A model generated the notes under the pieces. The model was not told the DNA's origin. It worked only from the letters and a program-made list of their open reading frames with translations, and made no database searches. 64,000 nt of DNA. Source: Burkholderia sp. MS389 (GTDB lineage Bacteria > Pseudomonadota > Gammaproteobacteria > Burkholderiales > Burkholderiaceae). Positions 37,501-45,953 of the stretch are shown here, piece by piece. Each line of letters opens with the position of its first letter. Positions within the stretch are counted from its first letter, which is position 1. The DNA lies in NCBI RefSeq assembly GCF_016899425.1, contig NZ_CP045995.1:2604001-2668000 (forward strand), written 5' to 3'. The position numbers and the translations under genes are program-made.

Positions 37501-38291
37501 TCACACGCACGTCGACGGTCCTGTTCCCGTCCGGCGATGCACGCGTGCGTTACGAACTGCGGGCCGAGCCGACGCCGGGCGTCACCGACATGAGATTCGT
37601 ATTGTCCGGCCGCGAACTGCATTACTTCAACCAGAAACAGGAGTGGACACCGTTCGAATGGCCGGGACAATCGCTCGAGAACCTGTCACATATCGAATGG
37701 CAGACGGAGCAGGGCGGGTTGCGCACCGCACTCGATTCGCAGGGGCGCTTCGGTCTCGTTCGGTTGCTGGAGCGCGCGAAGGTCGTACAGCAGGACAACG
37801 CGCGCTATTTGCTGACCTGGACGCCAGACACGAGCCAGGGTATCCCGCTCAAGGTGCAATTGCGCAGCGAAGCCGGCGGTGGTCCGCTCGATGTTCTCCA
37901 GTTGCGGAATTTCGTGTTGCCGGCACGTATTTTCGTGACGGGATCGGCAAATGCCGGGGTTCGGGTATCGGCAAGCGGCCCGCCGCCGCTGCCGATGTCG
38001 GCGATCGAGGCCGCGAAGCATGCAGCCGTGCCATTGCCACCGGGGGTGCCGGGCGGAGGCGCCTTGCCGGACGCCGTCATGCAGGCGACGACGGAGCAGG
38101 CATCCGGTCAGCGTACCGCGCTCGAACTTGCTCAGGCGAAAGCGCAGGTCACGGAGCGTGGAATGGCGAAACAAACGACTGTGCCGAAGGTCGCGATTTC
38201 GCCGTTGGCGACCACGTCGGGACGTTCCGAATCCTCCTCCAGTCCGTTCGGACACGCCCTCAGCCTGCTGGGCGACGCATTCGTTTTTTGA
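34503..38291 (+). CDS. tssM: T6SS inner-membrane channel protein TssM (IcmF)
   Basis: 1262 residues. Helices lie at about 10-27 and 36-56, a cytoplasmic domain follows, and a third helix (TTAAWMTTALISCWFAGTML) lies near 370-390. The large periplasmic part ends in the TssM C-terminal domain (RYELRAEPTPGVTDMRFVLS, FEWPG). Where many TssM proteins have a Walker A (GxxGxGKT), this one has RWVLVAGDYPLVRRL near residue 116, so it should not bind nucleotide in the usual way. TssM spans the envelope with TssL and TssJ and gates passage of the tube. It overlaps the preceding gene by 23 bases. Confidence 0.94.
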   Translation: MNRIFKIDRFGAIVFVVLPGLIVWMRPHWVGITEADRGLALVILCAIFVALLLIFSFSDSSRPANGWRAVKKWVKDHTRRTAAPSGSDSAVNAATRAESLKQVQSERHGWRWRYRDRWVLVAGDYPLVRRLAPGLADTGYAILGNTVVLYARQIDDKLDTEWLDQIRRLRRRRPIDAIVAITRHRSSGDASFDVDELAARLARHARMLCWAAPAYLLDVTDFGSDRAGPDEAMGFTWANSRVSGEMIDESLGNLVDNLSDIGVVRLAVNADDRYPAELAQHVSRLRGALSDLLHRTAESSVSRHTLHGVMFAPLFKERAPQSPDFDLPSGDSNDGDPAIDPQHRTLWQTIADHSRKVHGRRVGFSLSTTAAWMTTALISCWFAGTMLSGFSNRATIGSATDTATKLTGPLNPTQSLQTLTDLGRQMDTLEIHQRSGAPLIARFGLNRDHALLDALWPYYAGAANRILVGPIRQKLDARLHQLASLSDAEIASGGDAQVQAAYDTLKTYMMLAKPERAVAAFLLPQLVATSAPERPTHSQLSKGSWEDLRQQAIAFFANHVGRGAASSQAALAIVPDGNLVASTRQTIISVRGIQNSGDAIYQQIIDEATPKYPPLSLATLLGDAASQSSAGGATSRGLFGTTATVPGVFTRAAWEERISKAIDEAGEQRDVASDWVLSDTKVANASPSTLKGELRQRYFDDYARAWALFLNSLRWQPAPTLSATADQLTLLGDPQRSPLVALMSAIAYQAGTGANAQSLSDTLVSKAQQLIGADEKDPSKQAKPQLAPLAAAFGPILRLTGSDLASGAPSGGKGNAPPAATGDLSLARYLERITAMRLKTSQIVSSPDPDALARLAAQSVLQGKTSDIADSRDYASRVAASLGEQWSGFGAMFRAPFDQSWQVIVQPAASSLNEIWRTSILADWSKTFGGRYPFADSDNDASLPEMARFMRPDSGVIAQFVTSQLAGVVERQGDRWVASQGADSGALTIDPAFLNGLNKLTRTSTVLFPSGDARVRYELRAEPTPGVTDMRFVLSGRELHYFNQKQEWTPFEWPGQSLENLSHIEWQTEQGGLRTALDSQGRFGLVRLLERAKVVQQDNARYLLTWTPDTSQGIPLKVQLRSEAGGGPLDVLQLRNFVLPARIFVTGSANAGVRVSASGPPPLPMSAIEAAKHAAVPLPPGVPGGGALPDAVMQATTEQASGQRTALELAQAKAQVTERGMAKQTTVPKVAISPLATTSGRSESSSSPFGHALSLLGDAFVF

Positions 38292-38299
38292 GATCCTCC

Positions 38300-39883
38300 A
38301 TGACGCTTGCCAATTTTGTGAAGACACTCGTCGGCGGCTCCCGTATCGATTCGCTTCAGCGGGCACGGGCGGATACCTGGGCCACATGGATTGCACCGAT
38401 ACCGGGCGAGCATGCATACGGACGCGATCCCGGCTACGAAGACGCATTCTTCGAACTGAAGGACGAAGCCGGAAAGCTGTCGGGAATCGATGACGGGTTG
38501 ATCGTCCGTGCATGCGAACACCTGCTCAAGGAGACCGGCAAGGATTTGCGGCTCGCCGGCTACTACGCGTTCGCACGCCTGCGGCAGGACGGCACGGCCG
38601 GGTTCGCCGACGGACTTGAGCTGGCCGCTGCACTCGTCGACCGGTTTGGCGAAGCGGCTTTGCCCGTCCGTCACGAAGCCAAGAAGGCTGCGCTTGAAAT
38701 GCTGGCGACTGCGCGTGTGATCGAGACGCTGGATAGTCGTGGCGACTTTGTGCCCGCTGATCTCGAACGTACGTTGGCCGCGCTCGACGTGCTCGTGGCG
38801 CATACGGCCGCGTGGCCCGATGCTGCCCGTCCGAATCTGCAGCCACTCGTTTCTCGCTTCGAGAAAAAGGAAGCGCCGGCAAGCAGCGTCGATTCCGGCA
38901 AGGCGATGCCGGCAGCGGCTGCGCCGCGCAAAACGTCGGCGGGGTCGATTGCGTCCACACGCGATCTGCTCGATCAGGCCCGCGCGATGTCGGTGTGGCT
39001 CCGCGATCAGGAAAACGGCTACTTGCCTTCGGTACGTCTCGTGAGAAGCATTCGGTGGGACACGTTGCACGACGTGCCGCCCGCGGATGCCGCTTCGCAT
39101 ACGCGCCTGGCGCCGCCACGCGCCGAGTTGCGTCAGCAGATGAAGCGCCTCGTGCTGCAGAAGCACTGGCACGAGTTGCTGGAGCGCGTCGAAGGCGCGT
39201 TCATGGAAGGCGTGAATCACCTGTGGTTCGATCTCCAGTACTTCCAGCACGTGGCGCTCGATCACGTCGGTACGCCCTACAACGCGTGGCGAGCATTGCT
39301 GCGCGCCGACTTTGCACTCTTTCTCGAACGATTGCCGAGCATCGAACGGCTGGCATTCAGCGACGGCACGCCGTTCGCGGACGACACGACACTCGAATGG
39401 ATTGCCCGCCATGCGGTGGTACGCGATCTGGAGGCGGGCGAGACGGTTGCGCCGCTGCCTGTCTCCGCGGATAGCGAGAGCGATGCGGCGGGCGACTGGC
39501 CGGAGATCGAAACACAGGCTCGCGAACTGGCTGCCGGTGAAGGTATCGAGACGGCTTTTGCGTGGCTCGAAGCGCTGCCCGGCATGAAAACCGATCGACA
39601 TCGCTATTTGCAGCGGCTCGTGATGGCCCGCTTGGCCGACCATGTCGGCCGTCACGATGCGGCGCTCGCGCTGCTTGCCGAACTCGACGGAACGTCCCGC
39701 TCGCTGCCGATGATGCGCTGGGAGCCGGCGCTGACGTTCGAGGTCAAGCAGCAACTGGTCAAAGCACTGAAAGCGATGAGCAGCCGCAAGGACGCCGACA
39801 AGCCCGCGCTCGCCCGTCGCATCAGCGAACTGCATGCGGAACTCACGGTACTCGATCCCGCACGCGCGTTGACCCTTTCGTAA
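38300..39883 (+). CDS. tssA: T6SS assembly protein TssA (VasJ/ImpA_N type)
   Basis: 527 residues. The ImpA_N domain is visible at PIPGEHAYGRDPGYEDAFFEL and continues through LAGYYAFARLRQDG. A Pro/Ala linker follows and then a VasJ-like C-terminal domain (ELRQQMKRLVLQKHWHELLERVEGAF ... HLWFDLQYFQHVALD). Proteins of this type prime baseplate and sheath assembly. ATG 38300 is 8 bases after tssM; the ribosome site is weak, so coupling to tssM translation is likely. The upstream extension of the frame into tssM is not coding. Confidence 0.9.
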   Translation: MTLANFVKTLVGGSRIDSLQRARADTWATWIAPIPGEHAYGRDPGYEDAFFELKDEAGKLSGIDDGLIVRACEHLLKETGKDLRLAGYYAFARLRQDGTAGFADGLELAAALVDRFGEAALPVRHEAKKAALEMLATARVIETLDSRGDFVPADLERTLAALDVLVAHTAAWPDAARPNLQPLVSRFEKKEAPASSVDSGKAMPAAAAPRKTSAGSIASTRDLLDQARAMSVWLRDQENGYLPSVRLVRSIRWDTLHDVPPADAASHTRLAPPRAELRQQMKRLVLQKHWHELLERVEGAFMEGVNHLWFDLQYFQHVALDHVGTPYNAWRALLRADFALFLERLPSIERLAFSDGTPFADDTTLEWIARHAVVRDLEAGETVAPLPVSADSESDAAGDWPEIETQARELAAGEGIETAFAWLEALPGMKTDRHRYLQRLVMARLADHVGRHDAALALLAELDGTSRSLPMMRWEPALTFEVKQQLVKALKAMSSRKDADKPALARRISELHAELTVLDPARALTLS

Positions 39884-39892
39884 CGGATTTCC

Positions 39893-41707
39893 ATGGACAA
39901 CAACGATTCCATCCTGCGCTACTACGAAGCCGAAATGCGATACCTGCGCGAGTCCGGCAAGGCGTTCGCGAAGGCGCATCCCGACCGTGCGCGCCTGCTC
40001 AATCTCGATCGCGTCGGCGATCGCGATCCGTATGTCGAACGTCTGTTCGAAGGCTTTGCGTTTCTGACAGGTCGGCTGCGGCAAAAGCTCGACGACGAAC
40101 TGCCCGAACTGACCGAAGGGCTCGTCAGTTTGCTGTGGCCGCACTATCTGCGGATGATTCCTTCGCTGTCGATCGTCGAGTTGACGCCGTTCGCGGAGAA
40201 ACTGCAGAAAACCGAAGTCGTGCCGGCCGGGGTGCCGGTGCGGTCCGCGCCGATCAACGTGCCGTCGCCGGGCGGAGTAGACGGCGTGACGCCGCGGACG
40301 GTGCAGTGTGTGTACCGGACGACGCAGGCCGTTGCACTGCAGCCGGTGTCGATCACGCATGCCGGGCCGACCGTGCGCCATGACGGTCGCTCGGTGATTC
40401 GTCTTGGCTTCTCACTGCAGGGATCGGCGCTGCGCAGCGAAACGGACTTGTCGCGGTTGCGGTTGCATCTGAACGCGGATCTGCCGACCGCATTCGCGAT
40501 GCATCTTGCGCTGACGCGTCAGATCGATGCGATTTGCTTGCGTGTTCCGGAAGTCCGCGACGGCGAACCGGTAGCGCTCGCAGGCGTAACGATCGAGCCG
40601 GCAGGGTTCTCGACGGAAGAACGGCTGTGGCCCAAGGCCGACGCGGCGTTCTCGGGATATCAACTGCTGCTCGAATACTTCACGTTCCGCGAGAAATTCC
40701 TGTTCATCGATCTATGCGGGCTGGACCTCTCGACGCTTCCCGAAAAATCGACTCGCTTCGAGCTGGAGATTCTCCTGAAGGAAGCGTATCCGTCAGATCA
40801 GCGTTTCAACGCGGAGAACGTGCGGTTGTTCTGTACGCCGGTCATCAACCTGTTCGAACTGGATGCCGAGCCGATCGAGATCGACCATCACGAAACCGAA
40901 TATCGCGTCGTGCCGGCCGGTCATCAGGGCGAGCATGTCGAAACGTATTCGGTCGATGCGATCGCGACGTTCGATCACGATACGGCCGAGCGATACGAAT
41001 ATGTGCCGTTCGCGACGTTCCGGCACCGCGGCGGCATGTTGCGGCACGAGGCGCCGGAACGTTATTTCCACACGCGCGTGCGTTCGGGGGTATCGGGCTT
41101 GCATGAGATGTGGGTGATTCTCGGCGGTCACGCGTGGGAAACGATGGACACGCTGCCCGAGGAAAGCCTGTCGCTGCGCGTGACCGGCACGAACGGGCTG
41201 CTGCCGCGCAAGGGGCTGCGCGAAGCGAGCCTCGACGAGCTGGCGGCCAGCACGCCGAACGTCGCGGGCGTGCGCAATCTCGTATCGCCGACATTGCCGC
41301 TGTATCCGCCGACGGAGGATCGCTTCCAGTGGCGCGTGCTGTCACATCTCGCACCGAACTTCCTGTCGATGATGAACGCGGAGGTGTTGCGCGGCGCTTT
41401 GGCGCTGTACGACTGGACGAACGAAGAGCTGAACCGGCGGCGGCTCGCCGGCATCCTGCACGTGTCGCAGGAAATGATCGAGGAGGTGTCGGGCGGGGCG
41501 GTCGAGCGCGGCGTGCTGATCGAGGTCACGCTCGATGCGCACGCTTTCTCCGGTGAAGGCGACGTGATGCTGTTCGGCGAGTTGCTGCACCGGTTCTTCG
41601 GCGCGTATGCGGAGCTCAATCTGTTCACGAAGCTGGCGATCGTCAGTCTGCCGTCCCGGTCGCGGACGGAGTGGCCGCGCAGCAAGGCACAGCGGGCGCC
41701 GTTATGA
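39893..41707 (+). CDS. tssF: T6SS baseplate wedge protein TssF
   Basis: 604 residues with TssF signatures: YYEAEMRYLRESGKAFAKAHP at the N-terminus, DPYVERLFEGFAFLTGRLRQ, LWPHYLRMIPSLSIVE and the C-terminal LFGELLHRFFGAYAELNLFT. TssF dimerises and with TssG forms the wedge around VgrG. 9 bases after tssA, and overlaps tssG as ATGA. Confidence 0.95.
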   Translation: MDNNDSILRYYEAEMRYLRESGKAFAKAHPDRARLLNLDRVGDRDPYVERLFEGFAFLTGRLRQKLDDELPELTEGLVSLLWPHYLRMIPSLSIVELTPFAEKLQKTEVVPAGVPVRSAPINVPSPGGVDGVTPRTVQCVYRTTQAVALQPVSITHAGPTVRHDGRSVIRLGFSLQGSALRSETDLSRLRLHLNADLPTAFAMHLALTRQIDAICLRVPEVRDGEPVALAGVTIEPAGFSTEERLWPKADAAFSGYQLLLEYFTFREKFLFIDLCGLDLSTLPEKSTRFELEILLKEAYPSDQRFNAENVRLFCTPVINLFELDAEPIEIDHHETEYRVVPAGHQGEHVETYSVDAIATFDHDTAERYEYVPFATFRHRGGMLRHEAPERYFHTRVRSGVSGLHEMWVILGGHAWETMDTLPEESLSLRVTGTNGLLPRKGLREASLDELAASTPNVAGVRNLVSPTLPLYPPTEDRFQWRVLSHLAPNFLSMMNAEVLRGALALYDWTNEELNRRRLAGILHVSQEMIEEVSGGAVERGVLIEVTLDAHAFSGEGDVMLFGELLHRFFGAYAELNLFTKLAIVSLPSRSRTEWPRSKAQRAPL

Positions 41708-42828
41708 GTTCATCGATCGATCGGATGCGTGCTGAAGCCGCTGAGGCGAACGGTCTGCCGGCAGTGGCCGAGAGGTTGTTCGAGCGGGCGCCGAAGATGA
41801 CTTTCATGCAGTTCTGTCGTCTGCTGGAAGCCTGTGCGCCCGAACGTCCCGGGTTTGGTACGCGCGATACGCCGGAGCATGAGCCGGTGCGATTCCGGCC
41901 GCGTCCGCGGTTGGGGTTTCCGGCGGGTGAGGTGGCCGCTGTCGAATTCGACGACGAGCACCTCGATGCGCCGCCGACCGTGCGCACGACCTTCATGGGC
42001 CTTTATGGCGTCGATGCGGCCATGCCGTCGCACATGATCGACGAGATCGTGCTGCGGGAGGAGGGGCACGAAGCCGTCGAGGCGTTTCTCGATCCGTTCA
42101 ACCACCGGGCGGCGACGTTGCTGTATCGCGCATGGAAGAAATACCGCTATCCGGAGCGTTTTCGGGCAGGCGGAGTCGACGATTATTCACGGAGCCTGTT
42201 ATGTCTCGCCGGATTCGGATGGGGTGACAAGCCTTTGCGGGCAGGCTTGCCCCATTCGCGGATGCTCTCGTTGCTGGGGCTGCTGATCCAGCGGACACGC
42301 ACGTCGGAAGGGCTCGCCGGCGTGGTGGCGCTCGCCGCGCCGGGCGCCGATGTTCGGGTGGACGAATTCTGGGCGGTGACGACGAGTAGCGGTCGGCCAA
42401 AGCCGTTGACGTCGGCGAAGCCGGATGCGGATGTGCTTTCGGATGGGAAGCGTAGCGGGCTCGGCGGCGGTTACGTGCTCGGCAGGCGTCTCGCGTATCG
42501 CAGTCGAGCCGTGCGTTTGACGTTGTGGCCCGTTGATGCGCAGCAGGCTCAGGACCTGCTGCCGGGTGCGTGGCTGCATCGGGAGGTGATGGCATTCGTC
42601 CAGCTGTATGTCGGCATCAAGGCCGACGTGCATTTGCGGATGAAAGTATCGACACGGTTCGTTCCACCCCCGACCGTCGGCGTCGAACGTGCCGCCCCCG
42701 CGCCGCGTCTCGGCTGGACGACCGTGCTGCCGTCAGTCGATGAACGCTTGATCGATATTGCGCTCGGGGTGTACGAGGCGTTTTCCGTGCCGCCGCCCAA
42801 TCCGTATCTCACGCCACACGTCACCTGA
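41704..42828 (+). CDS. tssG: T6SS baseplate wedge protein TssG
   Basis: 374 residues. It has the TssG pattern: FMQFCRLLEACAPERPGFG, PRLGFPAGEVAAVE, TTFMGLYGVDAAMPSHMID and DPFNHRAATLLYRAWKKYR, and ends near YLTPHVT. It holds TssF and TssE in the wedge. The ATG is placed at 41704 by the ATGA overlap with tssF; an earlier in-frame start at 41671 would overlap too far. Confidence 0.94.
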   Translation: MSSSIDRMRAEAAEANGLPAVAERLFERAPKMTFMQFCRLLEACAPERPGFGTRDTPEHEPVRFRPRPRLGFPAGEVAAVEFDDEHLDAPPTVRTTFMGLYGVDAAMPSHMIDEIVLREEGHEAVEAFLDPFNHRAATLLYRAWKKYRYPERFRAGGVDDYSRSLLCLAGFGWGDKPLRAGLPHSRMLSLLGLLIQRTRTSEGLAGVVALAAPGADVRVDEFWAVTTSSGRPKPLTSAKPDADVLSDGKRSGLGGGYVLGRRLAYRSRAVRLTLWPVDAQQAQDLLPGAWLHREVMAFVQLYVGIKADVHLRMKVSTRFVPPPTVGVERAAPAPRLGWTTVLPSVDERLIDIALGVYEAFSVPPPNPYLTPHVT

Positions 42829-42841
42829 TTCCGGAGTTTTC

Positions 42842-43360
42842 ATGTTCTATCGAATGAGTGCGGCCGTCGCTGCCGCTGTATTGCTGCTGTCGGGGTGCGG
42901 TGCATGGCAGTCGGTGTCGGATGCGTCGACGAATGCCTATCGCGCGGTGTTCTTCAAGCAGGTGAAAGTGCTGGACATCGACTTGATCGCACGTGCTGCG
43001 CTGAACCCCGACGATGCGGGGCGACCGACATCGGTTGCCGTCCGCGTCTATCAGCTGAAGGACCGCAAGATGGTCGATGCGGCATCGTATGACGATCTGT
43101 TGAAGAACGACCGCACGATACTCGCGCAAGACCTGCAGGGCGGCATGTCGGCTGTCGTGAATCCGGGGGCTTCGTCGAGCCTGTCTCAACCGATGCAACG
43201 CGAGACCGAGTACGTGGCGATCGTTGCGCTGTACCGCGCCCCGGGCGCGGCTGAAAACTGGAAGCGCGTCATCGAGAAAAAGAAGCTCGATCCGGACAAA
43301 CCGCTACGCGTTCGTTTGACGGCGACCGGATTGCAGATGGCGGGGGATGCGCCGAAGTGA
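42842..43360 (+). CDS. tssJ: T6SS outer-membrane lipoprotein TssJ
   Basis: 172 residues. The signal peptide ends in lipobox LLSG-C19, with Gly at +2, which fits sorting to the outer membrane. The mature fold has the transthyretin-like TssJ pattern: RPTSVAVRVYQLKDRKMVDAASYDDLLKND and TEYVAIVALYRAP. TssJ anchors TssM to the outer membrane. Last gene of the rightward arm; a strong hairpin follows at 43417-43450. Confidence 0.95.
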   Translation: MFYRMSAAVAAAVLLLSGCGAWQSVSDASTNAYRAVFFKQVKVLDIDLIARAALNPDDAGRPTSVAVRVYQLKDRKMVDAASYDDLLKNDRTILAQDLQGGMSAVVNPGASSSLSQPMQRETEYVAIVALYRAPGAAENWKRVIEKKKLDPDKPLRVRLTATGLQMAGDAPK

Positions 43361-43416
43361 TTGCGAGGCTCTCGCGTTCGCTGGAGCGCTCAGCACGTGT
43401 GTTGAACGCAAAATTC

Positions 43417-43450
43417 GGCCCATGCGCCGGTTTCCCGGCAATCATGGGCC
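43417..43450. terminator. Hairpin terminator between convergent tssJ and catC
   Basis: GGCCCATG and CATGGGCC form an outer 8-bp stem, and GCCGG-TTTC-CCGGC an inner 5-bp stem, with small internal bulges. On the minus strand it is followed by GAATTTTG, so it suits termination of the cat operon, and it also blocks T6SS read-through from the left. Confidence 0.65.
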
Positions 43451-43459
43451 GCACGGGCC

Positions 43460-43750
43460 TCACCGATCGTCTTCCCGCACCGAAGACGGATGCCGGCACA
43501 GCGCCCGCACTTCCATCTCCATATACGGAAACAGCGGCAGCTGACTCAGCACGTCATGCAGCTGCTGCACGCTTTCGACGTCGAAGATGCTGACGTTCGC
43601 ATACTGCCCGGCGATTCGCCACAGATGACGCCACGTCCCTTCGTTCATCAGCCGCTGGCACATCGCCTTCTCTTCCGCCTTCAGCGTGGCCGCCTTGACC
43701 GGATCCATGTCCGCCGGCAGGCGAACGGTCATTTCCACATGAAACAGCAT
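43460..43750 (-). CDS. catC: Muconolactone delta-isomerase CatC
   Basis: 96 residues, the normal size. It begins MLFHVEMTVRLPADMDP, with the family motif CQRLMNEGTWRHLWRIAGQYANVSIFD and YMEMEVRALCRHPSS. CatC converts muconolactone to 3-oxoadipate enol-lactone in the catechol branch of the beta-ketoadipate pathway. Last gene of the leftward catB-catA-catC operon, 43 bases after catA. Confidence 0.96.
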   Translation of the reverse strand: MLFHVEMTVRLPADMDPVKAATLKAEEKAMCQRLMNEGTWRHLWRIAGQYANVSIFDVESVQQLHDVLSQLPLFPYMEMEVRALCRHPSSVREDDR

Positions 43751-43793
43751 CCTGCACTCCTTGCGTTGTCGATTCGTCGAACGGGAAGGGCGC

Positions 43794-44696
43794 TCACGCC
43801 TGCGCGCGGGCCCGCTCGACTTCGCTGCCCGGCACGTCCTGCTTGTCCTTGAGCAGCGAGAAGTCGAAGTCGATCAGCGCGAACTGCCCGTCGACGCCGT
43901 ACGGCTTGCCTTCCGCGCCCTCCGCCTGCTTGACCGGCGGGATCAGCCCGTCGCGCGTCGCGAACGCGAAGTCGTCCCACAGATGCGGATCGCCATCGAT
44001 GTTGATCTGCGTCGTCAGCTTACGATAACCGTCCGCCGAAACGAAGAAGTGAATGTGCGCCGGGCGATGGCCGTGGCGGCCGAGCTGGTCGAGCAGTTGC
44101 TCGGTCTTGCTGCCCGGCGGCACGCTGTAGCCGACCGGCAGCACGCTGCGGAAGCTGTAGCGGCCTTCGGCATCGGTGCGGATCGAGCGGCGCAGGTTGA
44201 ACGCGGGCTGCGACGCGTCGAAGTACGAGTAATTGCCCAGATGGTTTGCATGCCACACCTCGACCAGCGCGTTCGCGAGCGGCGCGCCGTCCTGGCCGAG
44301 CACCCGGCCGCGCATGATCAGCGTCTGGCCCGGATCGGTGCCGTCGTCGAGACGCGCGTGGCCGACCGATTCCGGCGCACCGGCGACATACAGCGGCCCT
44401 TCGATCGTACGCGGCGTGCCGCCCTGGATGCCGGCCTTCGCCTCGGCTTCGTCCATCCGCACGTCGAGGAAGCGCTCGAGGCCGAGGCCCGCGGCGATCA
44501 GCCCGAATTCGCGGCCGGCTTCGTTCAGGAAGTTGAGCGCGGTCCAGAACTCGCTCGGCTGCACGTCGAAGTCCTCGATCGTGTAGCAGAGGTCCTTCAC
44601 GATCCGGTTGACGATCGCGCGCACGCGCGGGTTGCCGGGCTTCTCGGCGGCGTCGTCGAAGGTCTTCAGCAGGGCGTCGATGGCTTGCTTGTTCAT
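43794..44696 (-). CDS. catA: Catechol 1,2-dioxygenase CatA
   Basis: 300 residues of the intradiol dioxygenase family. It has an N-terminal helical linker/dimer domain and then the catalytic sandwich. The Fe(III) ligands are seen as Tyr in GNYSYF (near residue 155), Tyr in VLPVGYS (near 190), and His214 and His216 in HRPAHIHFF. CatA opens catechol between the hydroxyls to cis,cis-muconate. ATG 44696 begins MNKQAIDALLKTFDDA, matching the family start. It lies between catB and catC in the order of the pathway operon and takes the catechol made by the anthranilate dioxygenase encoded nearby. Confidence 0.96.
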   Translation of the reverse strand: MNKQAIDALLKTFDDAAEKPGNPRVRAIVNRIVKDLCYTIEDFDVQPSEFWTALNFLNEAGREFGLIAAGLGLERFLDVRMDEAEAKAGIQGGTPRTIEGPLYVAGAPESVGHARLDDGTDPGQTLIMRGRVLGQDGAPLANALVEVWHANHLGNYSYFDASQPAFNLRRSIRTDAEGRYSFRSVLPVGYSVPPGSKTEQLLDQLGRHGHRPAHIHFFVSADGYRKLTTQINIDGDPHLWDDFAFATRDGLIPPVKQAEGAEGKPYGVDGQFALIDFDFSLLKDKQDVPGSEVERARAQA

Positions 44697-44728
44697 CTGT
44701 GTCTCCGGTTTCGGTTGTCGTGTGGGGA

Positions 44729-45862
44729 TCAGCGGGCGTCGCGTCGCATCCGTTCGATGCGGGCCCAGTCGAAGGTGATGCCGAGGCCGGGCGTCGCCGG
44801 CAGATGCAGCTTGAAATCCTGGTAGCGCAGCGGCTCGACGAGGATCTCCTCGGTGAGCAGCAGCGGGCCGAACAGTTCGGTGCCCCATTTCAGCGAGTCG
44901 AACGTGCTGAACAGTTGCGCGGACGCCATCGTGCCGGCCGCGCCTTCGAGCATCGTGCCGCCGTACAGGTCGATGCCGGCCGCCGCCGCGATCGACGCGA
45001 CGCTCGCCGCGCCCTGCAGGCCGCCCGATTGCGCGATCTTCACCGCGAACACGTCGGCCGCGCGATCCTGCGCGAGCGCGAATGCATCGACGGGGCCGTG
45101 CAGCGCCTCGTCGGCCATGATCGGCACCTGTGCGAGTCGCGTGAGGCGTTTGAGCCCCGCGCGGTTGGTCGCGGCGATCGGCTGCTCGACGAGGCTCACG
45201 CCGGCTTCCGCCAACCGCGCGCAGGCCCAGATCGCATCGGTCTCGCTCCAGGCCTGATTCACGTCGACCCGCACGTCGCCGCGCTCGCCGAGCGCGCACT
45301 TGATCGCGACCACGTGCGCCACGTCGTCGGCGACGGCGTTCGAGCCGATCTTCAGCTTGAACGCGCGATGGCGGCGGGCATCGAGCATCGCTTCGGCTTC
45401 CGCGATGTCGCGCTGCGTGTCGCCGCTCGCAAGCGTCCATGCGACATCGACCGCGTCGGTCCGGCGTCCGCCGAACAGTTCGGACAGCGGCACGCCGAGA
45501 CGCTGCGCCTGCGCGTCGAACAGCGCGGTCTCGATCGCGCACTTCGCGAAGCGGTTGCCCTGGAACAGCTTGCGTGCCCGCGCCATCGCGGCGCCCGGAC
45601 GCGTCGCGTCCATGCCTTGCAGCAGCGGCGCGAAGTAGGTATCGATATTGACCTTGATGCTTTCGGGGCTCTCCTCGCCGTACGCGAGGCCGCCGATGGT
45701 CGTCGCCTCGCCGACGCCTTCGATACCGTCCGTGCATCGAATTCGGATCAGTACGAGCGTCTGGCAATTCATCGTCGCGACCGACAATTTGTGGGGCCGG
45801 ATCGTCGGCACGTCGACGAGCAACGTCTCGATGCGTTCGATGGTGGCGGCAGTTGCTATCAT
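44729..45862 (-). CDS. catB: Muconate cycloisomerase CatB
   Basis: 377 residues of the enolase superfamily. The KxK catalytic pair is in FKLKIGSN near residue 168. The metal ligands are in DVNQAW, LVEQPI and MADEALHG, and the C-terminal barrel has GTMLEGAAGTMA. CatB turns cis,cis-muconate into muconolactone with Mn2+. The start ATG 45862 has an AGGAGG ahead at perfect spacing; the longer frame up to 45937 runs into the promoter. It is divergent from catR. Confidence 0.96.
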   Translation of the reverse strand: MIATAATIERIETLLVDVPTIRPHKLSVATMNCQTLVLIRIRCTDGIEGVGEATTIGGLAYGEESPESIKVNIDTYFAPLLQGMDATRPGAAMARARKLFQGNRFAKCAIETALFDAQAQRLGVPLSELFGGRRTDAVDVAWTLASGDTQRDIAEAEAMLDARRHRAFKLKIGSNAVADDVAHVVAIKCALGERGDVRVDVNQAWSETDAIWACARLAEAGVSLVEQPIAATNRAGLKRLTRLAQVPIMADEALHGPVDAFALAQDRAADVFAVKIAQSGGLQGAASVASIAAAAGIDLYGGTMLEGAAGTMASAQLFSTFDSLKWGTELFGPLLLTEEILVEPLRYQDFKLHLPATPGLGITFDWARIERMRRDAR

Positions 45863-45935
45863 GCGATTCCTCCTGTTGGTGCACATGGTAGGAATTCCCG
45901 CCCCGCGTCGTCCAACACTCTTTCCGACTACTTCC

Positions 45936-45950
45936 ATACCTTCGAGGCAT
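45936..45950. promoter_or_regulatory. LysR-type dyad in the catR-catB divergent promoter
   Basis: ATACC-TTCGA-GGCAT is a symmetric dyad with a 5-base spacer, immediately upstream of the catR start. It fits the T-N11-A rule of LysR sites. It is the likely CatR recognition site. The 91-base region between catB and catR contains no other clear repeat. Confidence 0.5.
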
Positions 45951-45953
45951 GAA

